Below are positions 1 to 7,944 of a stretch of 64,000 bases of DNA, piece by piece. Origin of the DNA: Paenibacillus agilis. Its GTDB lineage: Bacteria > Bacillota > Bacilli > Paenibacillales > Paenibacillaceae. The DNA is taken from the NCBI RefSeq assembly GCF_007786455.1, contig NZ_VNJK01000003.1, positions 372,001-436,000 on the forward strand, written 5' to 3'. The notes under the pieces are model-generated. The model saw nothing but the letters and a program-made list of their open reading frames with translations. It ran no database searches and was not told where the DNA came from. A program made the position numbers and the translations under genes. The first letter of the stretch is position 1. Every line of letters begins with the position of its first letter.

Positions 1-25
1 ATTTCATAGAGCCATGAACATAGAA

Positions 26-69
26 AATAACCTCCATTCTTACTGCTGTCAGTTAGCGTGGAGGTTATT
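26..69 (-). terminator. Probable terminator of the downstream-facing lipoprotein gene
   Basis: An 11-bp perfect stem (AATAACCTCCA with TGGAGGTTATT) lies just beyond the 3' end of the minus-strand lipoprotein gene. On the minus strand it is followed by TTTTCTATG, so the U tract is short and termination may be weak. Confidence 0.5.
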
Positions 70-82
70 GTCGTTACTTTAT

Positions 83-658
83 TTATTCGATTTCAGTCAA
101 AGTTACGAGTTGGAATGCATCCGTATAATCTTTAATATTTACAAGTTCTTTATCCATGCTCTTCTTGGTATGCAGAACCTTCATTTGCTTCATAGTGCCT
201 TTTATCGTTTCGAACGTACTGTCCTTCACAACCACATATGCATCTGTATAACGTCTGGAATCACCAATGACACAGTTACCTTCGTAGCTTAAATCTAATC
301 CTTCTAGCTGGATGTGCTTATCTTCGGGTTTAGCGAACAGTAAGCCACTTTCATTTCGAATCGTTGGCATTCCTTTTAGAATGCTTAGCTGTGTGTTGTT
401 TTTTACTTCGTTCCATAGCTCCATACGAATTAGCTCGCGTGCCGTCGTTTCAGATAAGACGATAACTTCTTTTCCCTGTGTACTGACTTTTTTTACGTTG
501 TACATCTTTTGCGATTTAATATCCTCTTTATATGTCTCTGCTACTTGTTTAAGTTTAGCTTCATCTCCATAAAGGATAAGTCCGTTTGCTTGATTTATAC
601 AGCCTGTTAAAATAGCCATCATCATGACAACGAGCATTGTTAGCGCAGCTTTCTTCAT
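83..658 (-). CDS. Putative lipoprotein of unknown function
   Basis: The 191-residue product begins with a lysine pair, a hydrophobic stretch and a lipobox ending in LTGC at about residue 20, so it should be exported and lipid-anchored on the outer face of the membrane. The mature part is mixed alpha/beta and charged, with no catalytic motif I recognise. It starts at ATG with GGAGGAATTACAACA before it, a good ribosome binding site. It is monocistronic: a hairpin follows it at the window edge, and the next gene upstream, a cytochrome c, has its own terminator. It might belong to one of the small Firmicute lipoprotein families, but I cannot name one with certainty. Confidence 0.7.
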   Translation of the reverse strand: MKKAALTMLVVMMMAILTGCINQANGLILYGDEAKLKQVAETYKEDIKSQKMYNVKKVSTQGKEVIVLSETTARELIRMELWNEVKNNTQLSILKGMPTIRNESGLLFAKPEDKHIQLEGLDLSYEGNCVIGDSRRYTDAYVVVKDSTFETIKGTMKQMKVLHTKKSMDKELVNIKDYTDAFQLVTLTEIE

Positions 659-833
659 TGTTGTAATTCCTCCATAGATCGTTGATAGATTGTCGTATAT
701 CTGTTGACTACTACTATATCAATGGAGATTGGATAGAACTATCGAATGAGATGACAGGAAGCTTACAGATTTGCAAGAATGATGTTGTGAGTCGGAAACA
801 CAGTAGTTCAGTAGCAGTGCGGTGGCCGTGAAG

Positions 834-880
834 TGAAAAAAGGTCATGGCGTCCTCTTGAATGGAAGACTTCATGACCTT
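834..880 (-). terminator. Intrinsic terminator of the cytochrome c gene
   Basis: A 9-bp stem, AAGGTCATG with CATGACCTT, lies 40 nt past the stop of the minus-strand cytochrome gene. On that strand it runs into TTTTTTCAC, a standard Rho-independent terminator. Confidence 0.75.
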
Positions 881-919
881 GCGGTTAATGATACTGTGCT
901 TCTAAGTATCATTTTTGAT

Positions 920-1363
920 TTATTTGGCTTGTTCCTTTTTCGTTGCAAGCCATGCAGCGACCTTTTCGGCATCTTCGTCGCTAACACGTCCGCTTTGGGA
1001 AGGCATTCTGCCTTTGCCTTCTTTAATGATTGTTACGATTTGGTCTTTTGTCAGGCGATCGCCAACGGTAGTCAAATTCGTTTCGGGTCCCATTTTGCCA
1101 CTTAAATCTGCGGCGTGACAGGACAAGCAAGATTTCTTATATACTTGTACCGCATCTGCTGGGCCTTCGAGCTGAGCACTTTCCTGCTGCGTTCCGCCGC
1201 CGCATGCAGTCAACCCTATCGTGATCAAAAGCAGAAACGAAGATATAAGCAATCGTTTCTTTTTCGACTGTTTTCTTTGGTTTGATTGCTGCAGATGCGA
1301 GGTCTCTTTTTGGTTATGTATCCTCATTTGTATTATCTCATCCTCTCTGTATAACGTTGCCAT
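920..1363 (-). CDS. Membrane-anchored class I cytochrome c (c551/CccB-like)
   Basis: This is a 147-residue electron carrier of the Bacillus c551 type, acting on the outer face of the membrane in respiration. A basic N-terminal segment is followed by a hydrophobic helix that ends in a lipobox-like LTAC (residues about 50-54), so it is probably a lipoprotein. The haem is attached at the CLSCH motif, and the axial methionine is most likely in GRMPSQSG near residue 120. The mature domain, about 75 residues, is the usual minimal size. The first ATG has TGAGG five bases before it. A second ATG 36 nt downstream is also possible and would give a more typical signal sequence. The gene stands alone, convergent with nothing and followed by its own terminator. 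Confidence 0.85.
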   Translation of the reverse strand: MATLYREDEIIQMRIHNQKETSHLQQSNQRKQSKKKRLLISSFLLLITIGLTACGGGTQQESAQLEGPADAVQVYKKSCLSCHAADLSGKMGPETNLTTVGDRLTKDQIVTIIKEGKGRMPSQSGRVSDEDAEKVAAWLATKKEQAK

Positions 1364-1632
1364 GTATGCCTCATTGAGCTGAGTAAGTGTCGTTGTCTTA
1401 TTGGTTTGTCTTATATTTCCTTATGCTATCAGTATAGTAAGGAGTGATAGAGATAGGCAAGCACGATAACCGTTTGTTGGCAGAACGTTCACAATACAGG
1501 CTGCTGATGTATAATGGACTTTTGGATATCTACGATAACAGATGATGAACAGCAATAAATAGTTGGTATCGTCATAACTAGAAATAGAAAGTAAAAATAG
1601 AGGATCGAGAACAGAGGATTGGGGAGACTTAT

Positions 1633-2727
1633 ATGGAGGAGCAACAACGATATTTTAGCCGCGAACTGCTTCGTTGGTATTTAGACAACCGTCGGGACTT
1701 GCCATGGCGCCGTCAACATAATGCTTACTATACATGGGTGTCGGAAATTATGCTGCAGCAGACACGAGTCAGCACCGTTATTCCTTATTTCGAAAGATTT
1801 ATTGCGAAGTTTCCTACGCCTACAGCTCTAGCAGAAGCTCCTGAAGAAGACGTACTTAAGGCTTGGGAAGGACTCGGATATTATTCAAGAGCTCGCAACT
1901 TGCAAGCTGGAGCGCGTGAAGTGAAGGAGAAGTACAGTGGGGTTGTGCCAGATGACAAAGCCGCTGTATCTTCCTTAAAAGGTGTAGGACCATACACGAC
2001 CGGTGCGATTATGAGTATCGCATTCAATCGTTCAGAGCCAGCTGTAGATGGCAATGTCATGCGTGTGTTGTCGCGCTATTTCCGTCTGCATGATGATATT
2101 GCTAAGCCTGCTACACGGGTTCATATCGAGCATATTGCTCGCGATTTGATTCCAGATGGACATGCTTCTGATTTCAATCAGGCGATCATGGAGCTAGGTG
2201 CGCTTGTTTGCACACCGAAGTCGCCTGCTTGCTTGTTATGCCCCGTCATGGAGCATTGTGCAGGTCGCTTGGCAGGAGAAGAGACGCTGCTGCCGATTAA
2301 GACGAAGGCGAAGCCGCCGAAGCCAGAGCTGCGCTATGCTGCTCTAATTGAAGGAACTGGCGTGAACAAAGGCAAGCTGCTTATGCGTCAGCGCCCTGAG
2401 AGTGGATTGCTGGCTCGCATGTGGGAAATGCCGCACATATTGGTGCCCAAGCAAATGAGCGTAGCGGGACTTCCCGATGCAGAAGCTCAAGATATGCTGC
2501 GCGGTGCATTGCATCAGGAAGGTCTTACTGTGCTGCCAATAGAGCGATTTATGGACGCTGAGCATACGTTCAGCCATATCCACTGGCAGATGCGAGTATT
2601 CCGCTGCAGCGTAGCGGAATATGCAGTTGTGCCAGAAGGGTATGCATTTATAGGACGTGATGATCGGGAGCAATATGCATTCCCGAACTTATTTGTTCGC
2701 TTATTGGATGCTTATTTTGCGGAGTAG
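1633..2727 (+). CDS. mutY: Adenine DNA glycosylase MutY
   Basis: MutY removes adenine mispaired with 8-oxoguanine in base excision repair. The 364-residue product has the family's full layout. The N-terminal HhH-GPD catalytic domain shows the EIMLQQTRV segment, the helix-hairpin-helix LKGVGPYTTGAI and the catalytic aspartate in VDGNVMRVLSR. The [4Fe-4S] ligands follow as C-x6-C-x2-C-x5-C near residues 197-213, and a C-terminal NUDIX-like domain that reads 8-oxoG completes it (FSHIHWQMRVF). The ATG is preceded by a GGGGAG ribosome binding site. A strong terminator sits about 115 nt downstream, so it is transcribed alone. Confidence 0.95.
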   Translation: MEEQQRYFSRELLRWYLDNRRDLPWRRQHNAYYTWVSEIMLQQTRVSTVIPYFERFIAKFPTPTALAEAPEEDVLKAWEGLGYYSRARNLQAGAREVKEKYSGVVPDDKAAVSSLKGVGPYTTGAIMSIAFNRSEPAVDGNVMRVLSRYFRLHDDIAKPATRVHIEHIARDLIPDGHASDFNQAIMELGALVCTPKSPACLLCPVMEHCAGRLAGEETLLPIKTKAKPPKPELRYAALIEGTGVNKGKLLMRQRPESGLLARMWEMPHILVPKQMSVAGLPDAEAQDMLRGALHQEGLTVLPIERFMDAEHTFSHIHWQMRVFRCSVAEYAVVPEGYAFIGRDDREQYAFPNLFVRLLDAYFAE

Positions 2728-2840
2728 GAAGCCTGATAAATTGTTTTTTCATTTATTTATGGCGTGATAAGTATTTCTAACTTGCTATTGTGAAGTTGAT
2801 TAGTATAATAGAATTAATTATATGAATTTTGGACGGCAGG

Positions 2841-2884
2841 CAGCCGGACGTTGACCTAATATAGGTGCGTCCGGCTGTTTTTTG
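2841..2884 (+). terminator. Intrinsic terminator after mutY
   Basis: A perfect 10-bp GC-rich stem, CAGCCGGACG with CGTCCGGCTG, is followed directly by TTTTTTG. It ends the mutY transcript. The remaining 270 bases up to the next gene show only a good AGGAGG site before the SLH gene. I see no other feature in that gap. Confidence 0.9.
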
Positions 2885-3154
2885 TTCTATAGGACTTAAG
2901 TCTTAGAGGGTGTGAGCCGATATAAGAATTAACTGCCTATTTTTCCTTTTAATCTCACTCCAACCAACTCAGTCCTCTAGGTGCTATTTCATACTAACTC
3001 TACTTAATGCAGGCAAGATTACGTTCTTGATGCGAGTAAATTCTTCTAACATCTATGTTTCTATCCATCTCGCTCACGTTGTACTCCATTTTTATTTTCA
3101 AACTGATCTAACTAGATTGAGAATCAATCGAACAACTATGAGGAGGATCTATTT

Positions 3155-4354
3155 ATGATGAAAAAGAAAGCGTTTGTTGCAATGACGGCATTGTCGGTAT
3201 TTTTGGGTGGTAGTATACCAGCAAGTCTATCATCCGCTGCTTCCGTTTCTAAGGTTAATGGTGCGGTTGCTGTCACATTTAGCGATGTAGCAGGGCATTG
3301 GGCAGAAGGGGCAATCTACGAGGCGGTTAAGCGAGGTTATGTAACCGGATATCCTACAGGAAAGTTTCTACCCAACGCTAAAGTATCTCGTGCTGAATTT
3401 GTGAAAATGGCGGTATCTGCTTTGAATCTGCCTGTTGAATCCGCATCAAATGGTTTGTGGTATGTGAAATATGTAGATGCTGCCAAGGCATCAGGTATTT
3501 TTGTAGAAGGGGATTTCGTAGGTACAGATTGGAATAAGCCATTGAGCCGTGAAGAAATGTCCAAAGTGGCGGTTAGAGTGCTTGGGAGTACGGCGAAGGT
3601 AGAAGAAAAACAATGGATGTACCTCGCTACGAAGAACGGAATTATTGCTGGGACAAGCGTAGGGGAGATTTCGCCTGGTGGTGCGACAACTCGTGCCCAA
3701 GCGATATCTGTAATTGAGAGAATACTTAAGGTGAAGAATGGTGGAAAACTACCGATTGATAAATATGCGGTTGCAGCAGCTGAGGTGCATTGGCATAGAA
3801 CGAATATTTTTACGGTAGCTGCCGATATGTTCGATCGACCAGAAAATTATGATGCAAAGGCATCAAATGCCGGACTGAATTCTTGGAAGAAAGAGAAATT
3901 AACATTCACAACGGATGATGGCAAATATAAAGCGGAAATTCAGCAATTGATAGTTATTGACATGGCAGATCCTAAAGACCCGAACAGAAAACTCCTTCCT
4001 CCTATAAAGGAGCTAAGCTGGGTATCGTTCTCTACTGAGAAAAAGCTTAAAGAAGTTAGTGATGACTACATAATTCTTCCGCGGTCGAAAGTTATTTTTA
4101 ACAAAGATACAAAGCGGTATGGAAATGGACTGAGATTTTCGTTTGGTGGATTTGTAGAAGATGAAGCGGGATTAACGACTAGTTCTCCACAAGTTTTGAA
4201 ACATGGAAAAGATACTATTGATGCATATATCGTATCCAAGTCGAAATTCAAAGTTGATAAAACTAAGCTGCTTCGAATATATATTGAAGCACTAGGAAGT
4301 CCATCTGCTCCTTATAAAAACGAAATGATTGTAAAATCGTATTTCGAAAAGTGA
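3155..4354 (+). CDS. Exported SLH-domain cell-surface protein
   Basis: The 399-residue product starts with a signal peptide (MMKKKAFVAMTALSVF onward, cleavage near residue 30). Three S-layer homology domains follow within residues about 42-190: FSDVAGHWAEGAIYEAV with GYPTGKFLPNAKVSRAEF, then a copy with LSREEMSKVAVRVL, then one with ATTRAQAISVIERIL. SLH domains anchor proteins non-covalently to pyruvylated secondary cell-wall polymer. The C-terminal 200 residues match nothing I recognise and presumably form the exposed functional part. The gene has an AGGAGG site and is followed after only 10 nt by the next large exported protein, so the two form an operon and may act together on the surface. 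Confidence 0.85.
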   Translation: MMKKKAFVAMTALSVFLGGSIPASLSSAASVSKVNGAVAVTFSDVAGHWAEGAIYEAVKRGYVTGYPTGKFLPNAKVSRAEFVKMAVSALNLPVESASNGLWYVKYVDAAKASGIFVEGDFVGTDWNKPLSREEMSKVAVRVLGSTAKVEEKQWMYLATKNGIIAGTSVGEISPGGATTRAQAISVIERILKVKNGGKLPIDKYAVAAAEVHWHRTNIFTVAADMFDRPENYDAKASNAGLNSWKKEKLTFTTDDGKYKAEIQQLIVIDMADPKDPNRKLLPPIKELSWVSFSTEKKLKEVSDDYIILPRSKVIFNKDTKRYGNGLRFSFGGFVEDEAGLTTSSPQVLKHGKDTIDAYIVSKSKFKVDKTKLLRIYIEALGSPSAPYKNEMIVKSYFEK

Positions 4355-4364
4355 GGGGATTAAT

Positions 4365-7300
4365 TTGAGAAAATTTATCGCCTTAATGATGTTGGCTTCC
4401 CTCCTAGCGCTCTTCCTAGGAGGGGTCTTGCCGATAGACATATCCCTAGCGGCTCCTTCTGGAACAGAGTTCAAATATACAATAGTAGAAGAATCTCGTG
4501 ATCATAAGTACGGGGGTCTACTTTTTTCAATAGACAAGTCGAAAAATACATCTCCAATTGATATTACTGCTCCGTCCGGTAAAGTTATTAAATCACTGAA
4601 GATTTACGATAAAGATGGCAAGGAGATTGACAATGTAACAGGCTTTACGAGAGGAATGAAGAATTTCACGGGAACTCAGACGTTTGAAGGCACCCGAGTA
4701 AAAGTTCGATCATTAAAAAATGGGCATTATGGGACGATTTATTATTGGGATCGAAGAAGTGGGAGCCATAATTGGAGGGCGACGAATGAACAATTTACAT
4801 TGGATAGTGATGATTGTGGAAGACCAGGAGTTCCTCTCGACAACTACAGACTGCGTAAGTTTCCGGGCTGTAATAGTGAACTTATGGAGTCAAAAATCCC
4901 CTTGGAAAATGGATTTTTTTTAATAAATGGTGAACCAAACTCCCCCGGAGACTTCTGGATACCAAACAAGGCTGTTTCCCCAGTCTCTGGTGATTTAACA
5001 GTTGATGATAGACCTGTTAGAACGCGAAATGGAGTCAAAGTTGAATTGCATAATAGTTTTTGTACGTATGATCCGACAACGATGGTTTTTGGGGTTAAGA
5101 ACCCAAGTGAAATTGGTGATTCTCTTTCGCTAAAGTATGGACAATCCTTCGAATCATTTCCATACGATACAACTGGTGATAAACAATATAAAGATTGGGC
5201 GGCTCCAGGCGCTAGACAGTTATGGTACTGTGCTCGTTTTGAAGCAGATTTCTATTCTTATACTTACATGTATCATGACAAGAAAATTTATGTTGAGTAT
5301 GAGGATGAAAGTGTCGGCAAAGATCCCGAAATACCACCTGGTGGAGGTAGTGGTAGCTGCGCTTGGACTATCGGGGCCCCTAGTCAAGTATCATCCCCGA
5401 AAACAAATTACATGTCCCCAGCGGCAACTGGAGTCATAAGAGCTGACAGCAGGGGGAGCGAGCGATTTAATATCTTAGAGGGAATCCCAACATCAGAAAC
5501 ATTGTACGCGAATGTTTTTGCGAATAATTATCTGTTTCAGCATACATTTGCCAATATGTCTGGTAAGGTCAATTACCAATGCAAAGTCGACGTGACATAC
5601 GGATTAATATGGAAAGTGAAGCAGTCTCCTATTTGTACTAAAAATGGATGTACTCCTCAGCCAGATATCCCGATGTCCGATAGCGTGACAAAACAATATT
5701 CTTTTACGCTTCAACGAGATTATTCGTATTGGGAGATTAAGAACATCGAAGTTTACGGTATAAACAGATCAAGTGTTTCAAACTATGCTTTACCAAGGGG
5801 CGGAACGGTATTTTTGTATCCGTCTGGCTATTCAATGCCGACCTTGTCTACTACACACAGTCCAAGTCCTTCGGAGCATGTGAAACCGAAAGATACCGGT
5901 AAGATTTCGTTTACACCACCAACGCTTAATGGAGGATACCAAAGACCATCTGTACCGAATGATGAGTCTGCGCTGAAATCTATGGCTGAAGCCCAAACTG
6001 GGGAGGCGGGTGTACGGAACGATACAGTAACTTTTAATGGTTCAACTATTATGGAGGGGAGCTGGACATCAAAGTCTGGGTCAGCGCCAGGGAGTATTCC
6101 TGCTCCGACAATGATTGGTGCAAATGTGCTTTATGAAAGTGGTCTGCTTATTAGCAACAGTTTGAAAAATGCAGCCAATACACCGAGTAACGGAACTATT
6201 TATTATGATCTTGTATCAGGAAATGTGAACGGAGGTAGCGAAAAAGAGTTGCCGATCAATGGTATTAATACCGTTACGGTTCATACTCCTACTGTAAACT
6301 ACTCAAATGCATCAGATGATGCTGCACATAATCAAAAGACTAGGCCTAATCTCAATAGGAGAGCATTTATTCTTGATCGACCATTTACGATACATATCCC
6401 GACATCTGGGCAGCATCGCAACATATTAGGTTATGGAAACCGAGACTATGCCAAATACATAAAAGAAAAGCAAGTTAGATTTGAGTTCGATGTATACAGT
6501 GCAGATAAATCCATCTTTTATCCGAAGAACACATGGATCAGCATTCCTGTAAGAGATCTAGCAACCGACTTCTATTTGCCGGTGTGGGTAGATGAGGGCG
6601 ACTATACGATCCATTTCAGATCATTTGCTGAAAATGCTCCTTCCGACACACTTGCCCAGCAAGACGCCAATTTGGAAGTAAACAACCATGTAGCGACAGA
6701 TACCGTGCCTGTTGAAGTCATAGGACGCGTGTACGATTTCCGCATTACCGATATTGTGGATATGAACTGGGAGCTTGCTTTCCGTCAGCAGAAAAAGAGC
6801 AAGGAGCATACAGGCCGCTATTATTGGGTGGGAACGCGTAATATCGATGGAAACCCAAGGGGAAATGATTCGCGCTACACGCTACCAATCAGGCGAGGAA
6901 GTCACCCGAATGATGGCTTCAAAAATGTAGCCGTCAAGCCAGGCTATCATTTTAAGTTTGATCTAAAGACGAAGGGCAATATGTTCGGTCCAAACGACTC
7001 CATTCGTATTACTCCTACGTTTGAGTTTGTGAGTCGCGATGGTAAGCACCGTCAAGAGGTAGATTTGTATTACCATGCTCCAGACCGGAACTTTGTACGT
7101 ATTGGCTCGTCATTCGATACGATTGAACGAGAAATTACTTTGAATACAAGGCTTCGCAACCTCTATCCGCTGCAAATCGAACAGACGGGGCGCACCTTTT
7201 ATCAATTGCATCGTCATCAGCTCTCTCAAAGTGAGCAGTTGTTCATGCAGCAATGGCTAAGGCAAGTCGATCGTCCGACCAAGACGGGTGGATTCAGCCA

Positions 7301-7733
7301 TATGAAAGTACCAGGCGAGCTTCGCTTATTTCGAGGGCCGACACAGTTGCCAAATGGCGTGAATCCTTATCGGGCTTATGCTGCTGAGCAACAATGGTAT
7401 GGTGAGTTCGGTATTCCATCAAAAGTATATGTGGTTCAGAAAGGCTTCCCACTGCATCGGCAATTTTCATTTAGGGAGGATGCTTCATTTTTCTTAAAGG
7501 ATGGCTATATTGTCGTGAACTTCAATATTGAGACCATTCGTGCAGGACGTGTGGATAATCCGCATCTGCAGTACATAAATGCTCCGTTAACTAATCAATG
7601 GCGGCGTGAAGGTTTCGCTTACAGCGTCACTGACCCATATGGCGCCACATTCCAGCTGAAAGATGGCGATATACTGTTCTACGATGCTGCCCAATCATCG
7701 CGTGATGATTATCGTGTGGGTGGGACGCATTAA
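4365..7733 (+). CDS. Very large exported protein of unknown function
   Basis: This 1122-residue protein begins at TTG with GAGGGG seven bases upstream. It has a clear signal peptide (MRKFIALMMLASLLALFLGG, then alanine near residue 30). The first half contains scattered cysteines (for example NYQCKVDV, SPICTKNGCTPQ), which is unusual for a Firmicute exported protein and suggests disulfides or metal binding. A proline- and glycine-rich segment near residues 320-330 looks like a linker. The second half is rich in beta-type sequence. I see no enzyme motif or sortase signal. The close spacing to the SLH protein suggests that the partner provides wall anchoring, which is inference. An intrinsic terminator follows. 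Confidence 0.75.
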   Translation: MRKFIALMMLASLLALFLGGVLPIDISLAAPSGTEFKYTIVEESRDHKYGGLLFSIDKSKNTSPIDITAPSGKVIKSLKIYDKDGKEIDNVTGFTRGMKNFTGTQTFEGTRVKVRSLKNGHYGTIYYWDRRSGSHNWRATNEQFTLDSDDCGRPGVPLDNYRLRKFPGCNSELMESKIPLENGFFLINGEPNSPGDFWIPNKAVSPVSGDLTVDDRPVRTRNGVKVELHNSFCTYDPTTMVFGVKNPSEIGDSLSLKYGQSFESFPYDTTGDKQYKDWAAPGARQLWYCARFEADFYSYTYMYHDKKIYVEYEDESVGKDPEIPPGGGSGSCAWTIGAPSQVSSPKTNYMSPAATGVIRADSRGSERFNILEGIPTSETLYANVFANNYLFQHTFANMSGKVNYQCKVDVTYGLIWKVKQSPICTKNGCTPQPDIPMSDSVTKQYSFTLQRDYSYWEIKNIEVYGINRSSVSNYALPRGGTVFLYPSGYSMPTLSTTHSPSPSEHVKPKDTGKISFTPPTLNGGYQRPSVPNDESALKSMAEAQTGEAGVRNDTVTFNGSTIMEGSWTSKSGSAPGSIPAPTMIGANVLYESGLLISNSLKNAANTPSNGTIYYDLVSGNVNGGSEKELPINGINTVTVHTPTVNYSNASDDAAHNQKTRPNLNRRAFILDRPFTIHIPTSGQHRNILGYGNRDYAKYIKEKQVRFEFDVYSADKSIFYPKNTWISIPVRDLATDFYLPVWVDEGDYTIHFRSFAENAPSDTLAQQDANLEVNNHVATDTVPVEVIGRVYDFRITDIVDMNWELAFRQQKKSKEHTGRYYWVGTRNIDGNPRGNDSRYTLPIRRGSHPNDGFKNVAVKPGYHFKFDLKTKGNMFGPNDSIRITPTFEFVSRDGKHRQEVDLYYHAPDRNFVRIGSSFDTIEREITLNTRLRNLYPLQIEQTGRTFYQLHRHQLSQSEQLFMQQWLRQVDRPTKTGGFSHMKVPGELRLFRGPTQLPNGVNPYRAYAAEQQWYGEFGIPSKVYVVQKGFPLHRQFSFREDASFFLKDGYIVVNFNIETIRAGRVDNPHLQYINAPLTNQWRREGFAYSVTDPYGATFQLKDGDILFYDAAQSSRDDYRVGGTH

Positions 7734-7793
7734 GCTAAGCGACGAATGTCAACTTTGCATAGTAAAAATTAAAGATCGGGTGTTGATATTTAA

Positions 7794-7829
7794 GGAGGTT
7801 GGTCCTGTGGGTCCAAACTCCCTTTTTTT
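7794..7829 (+). terminator. Intrinsic terminator of the SLH/large protein operon
   Basis: A stem made from GGAGGTTGGTCC and GGTCCAAACTCC, interrupted by two small mismatches, is followed by seven T residues. It lies 60 nt after the stop of the 1122-residue protein. Confidence 0.8.
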
Positions 7830-7867
7830 GTACAAGTATAGGTCCTATAATGATGTCGATAAGATTT

Positions 7868-7881
7868 TGTAAGCGCTCACA
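7868..7881 (+). promoter_or_regulatory. cre site (CcpA operator) upstream of the GH85 gene
   Basis: TGTAAGCGCTCACA fits the consensus TGWAANCGNTNWCA at every position. It lies 64 nt before the start codon of the endo-beta-N-acetylglucosaminidase gene, a position suited to carbon catabolite repression by CcpA. Confidence 0.75.
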
Positions 7882-7944
7882 TATAAGTTGAGTGCCCATC
7901 ATGTGCATGCGGTTTGTATATTCATCTAAGAAGGGGATGTTTAC

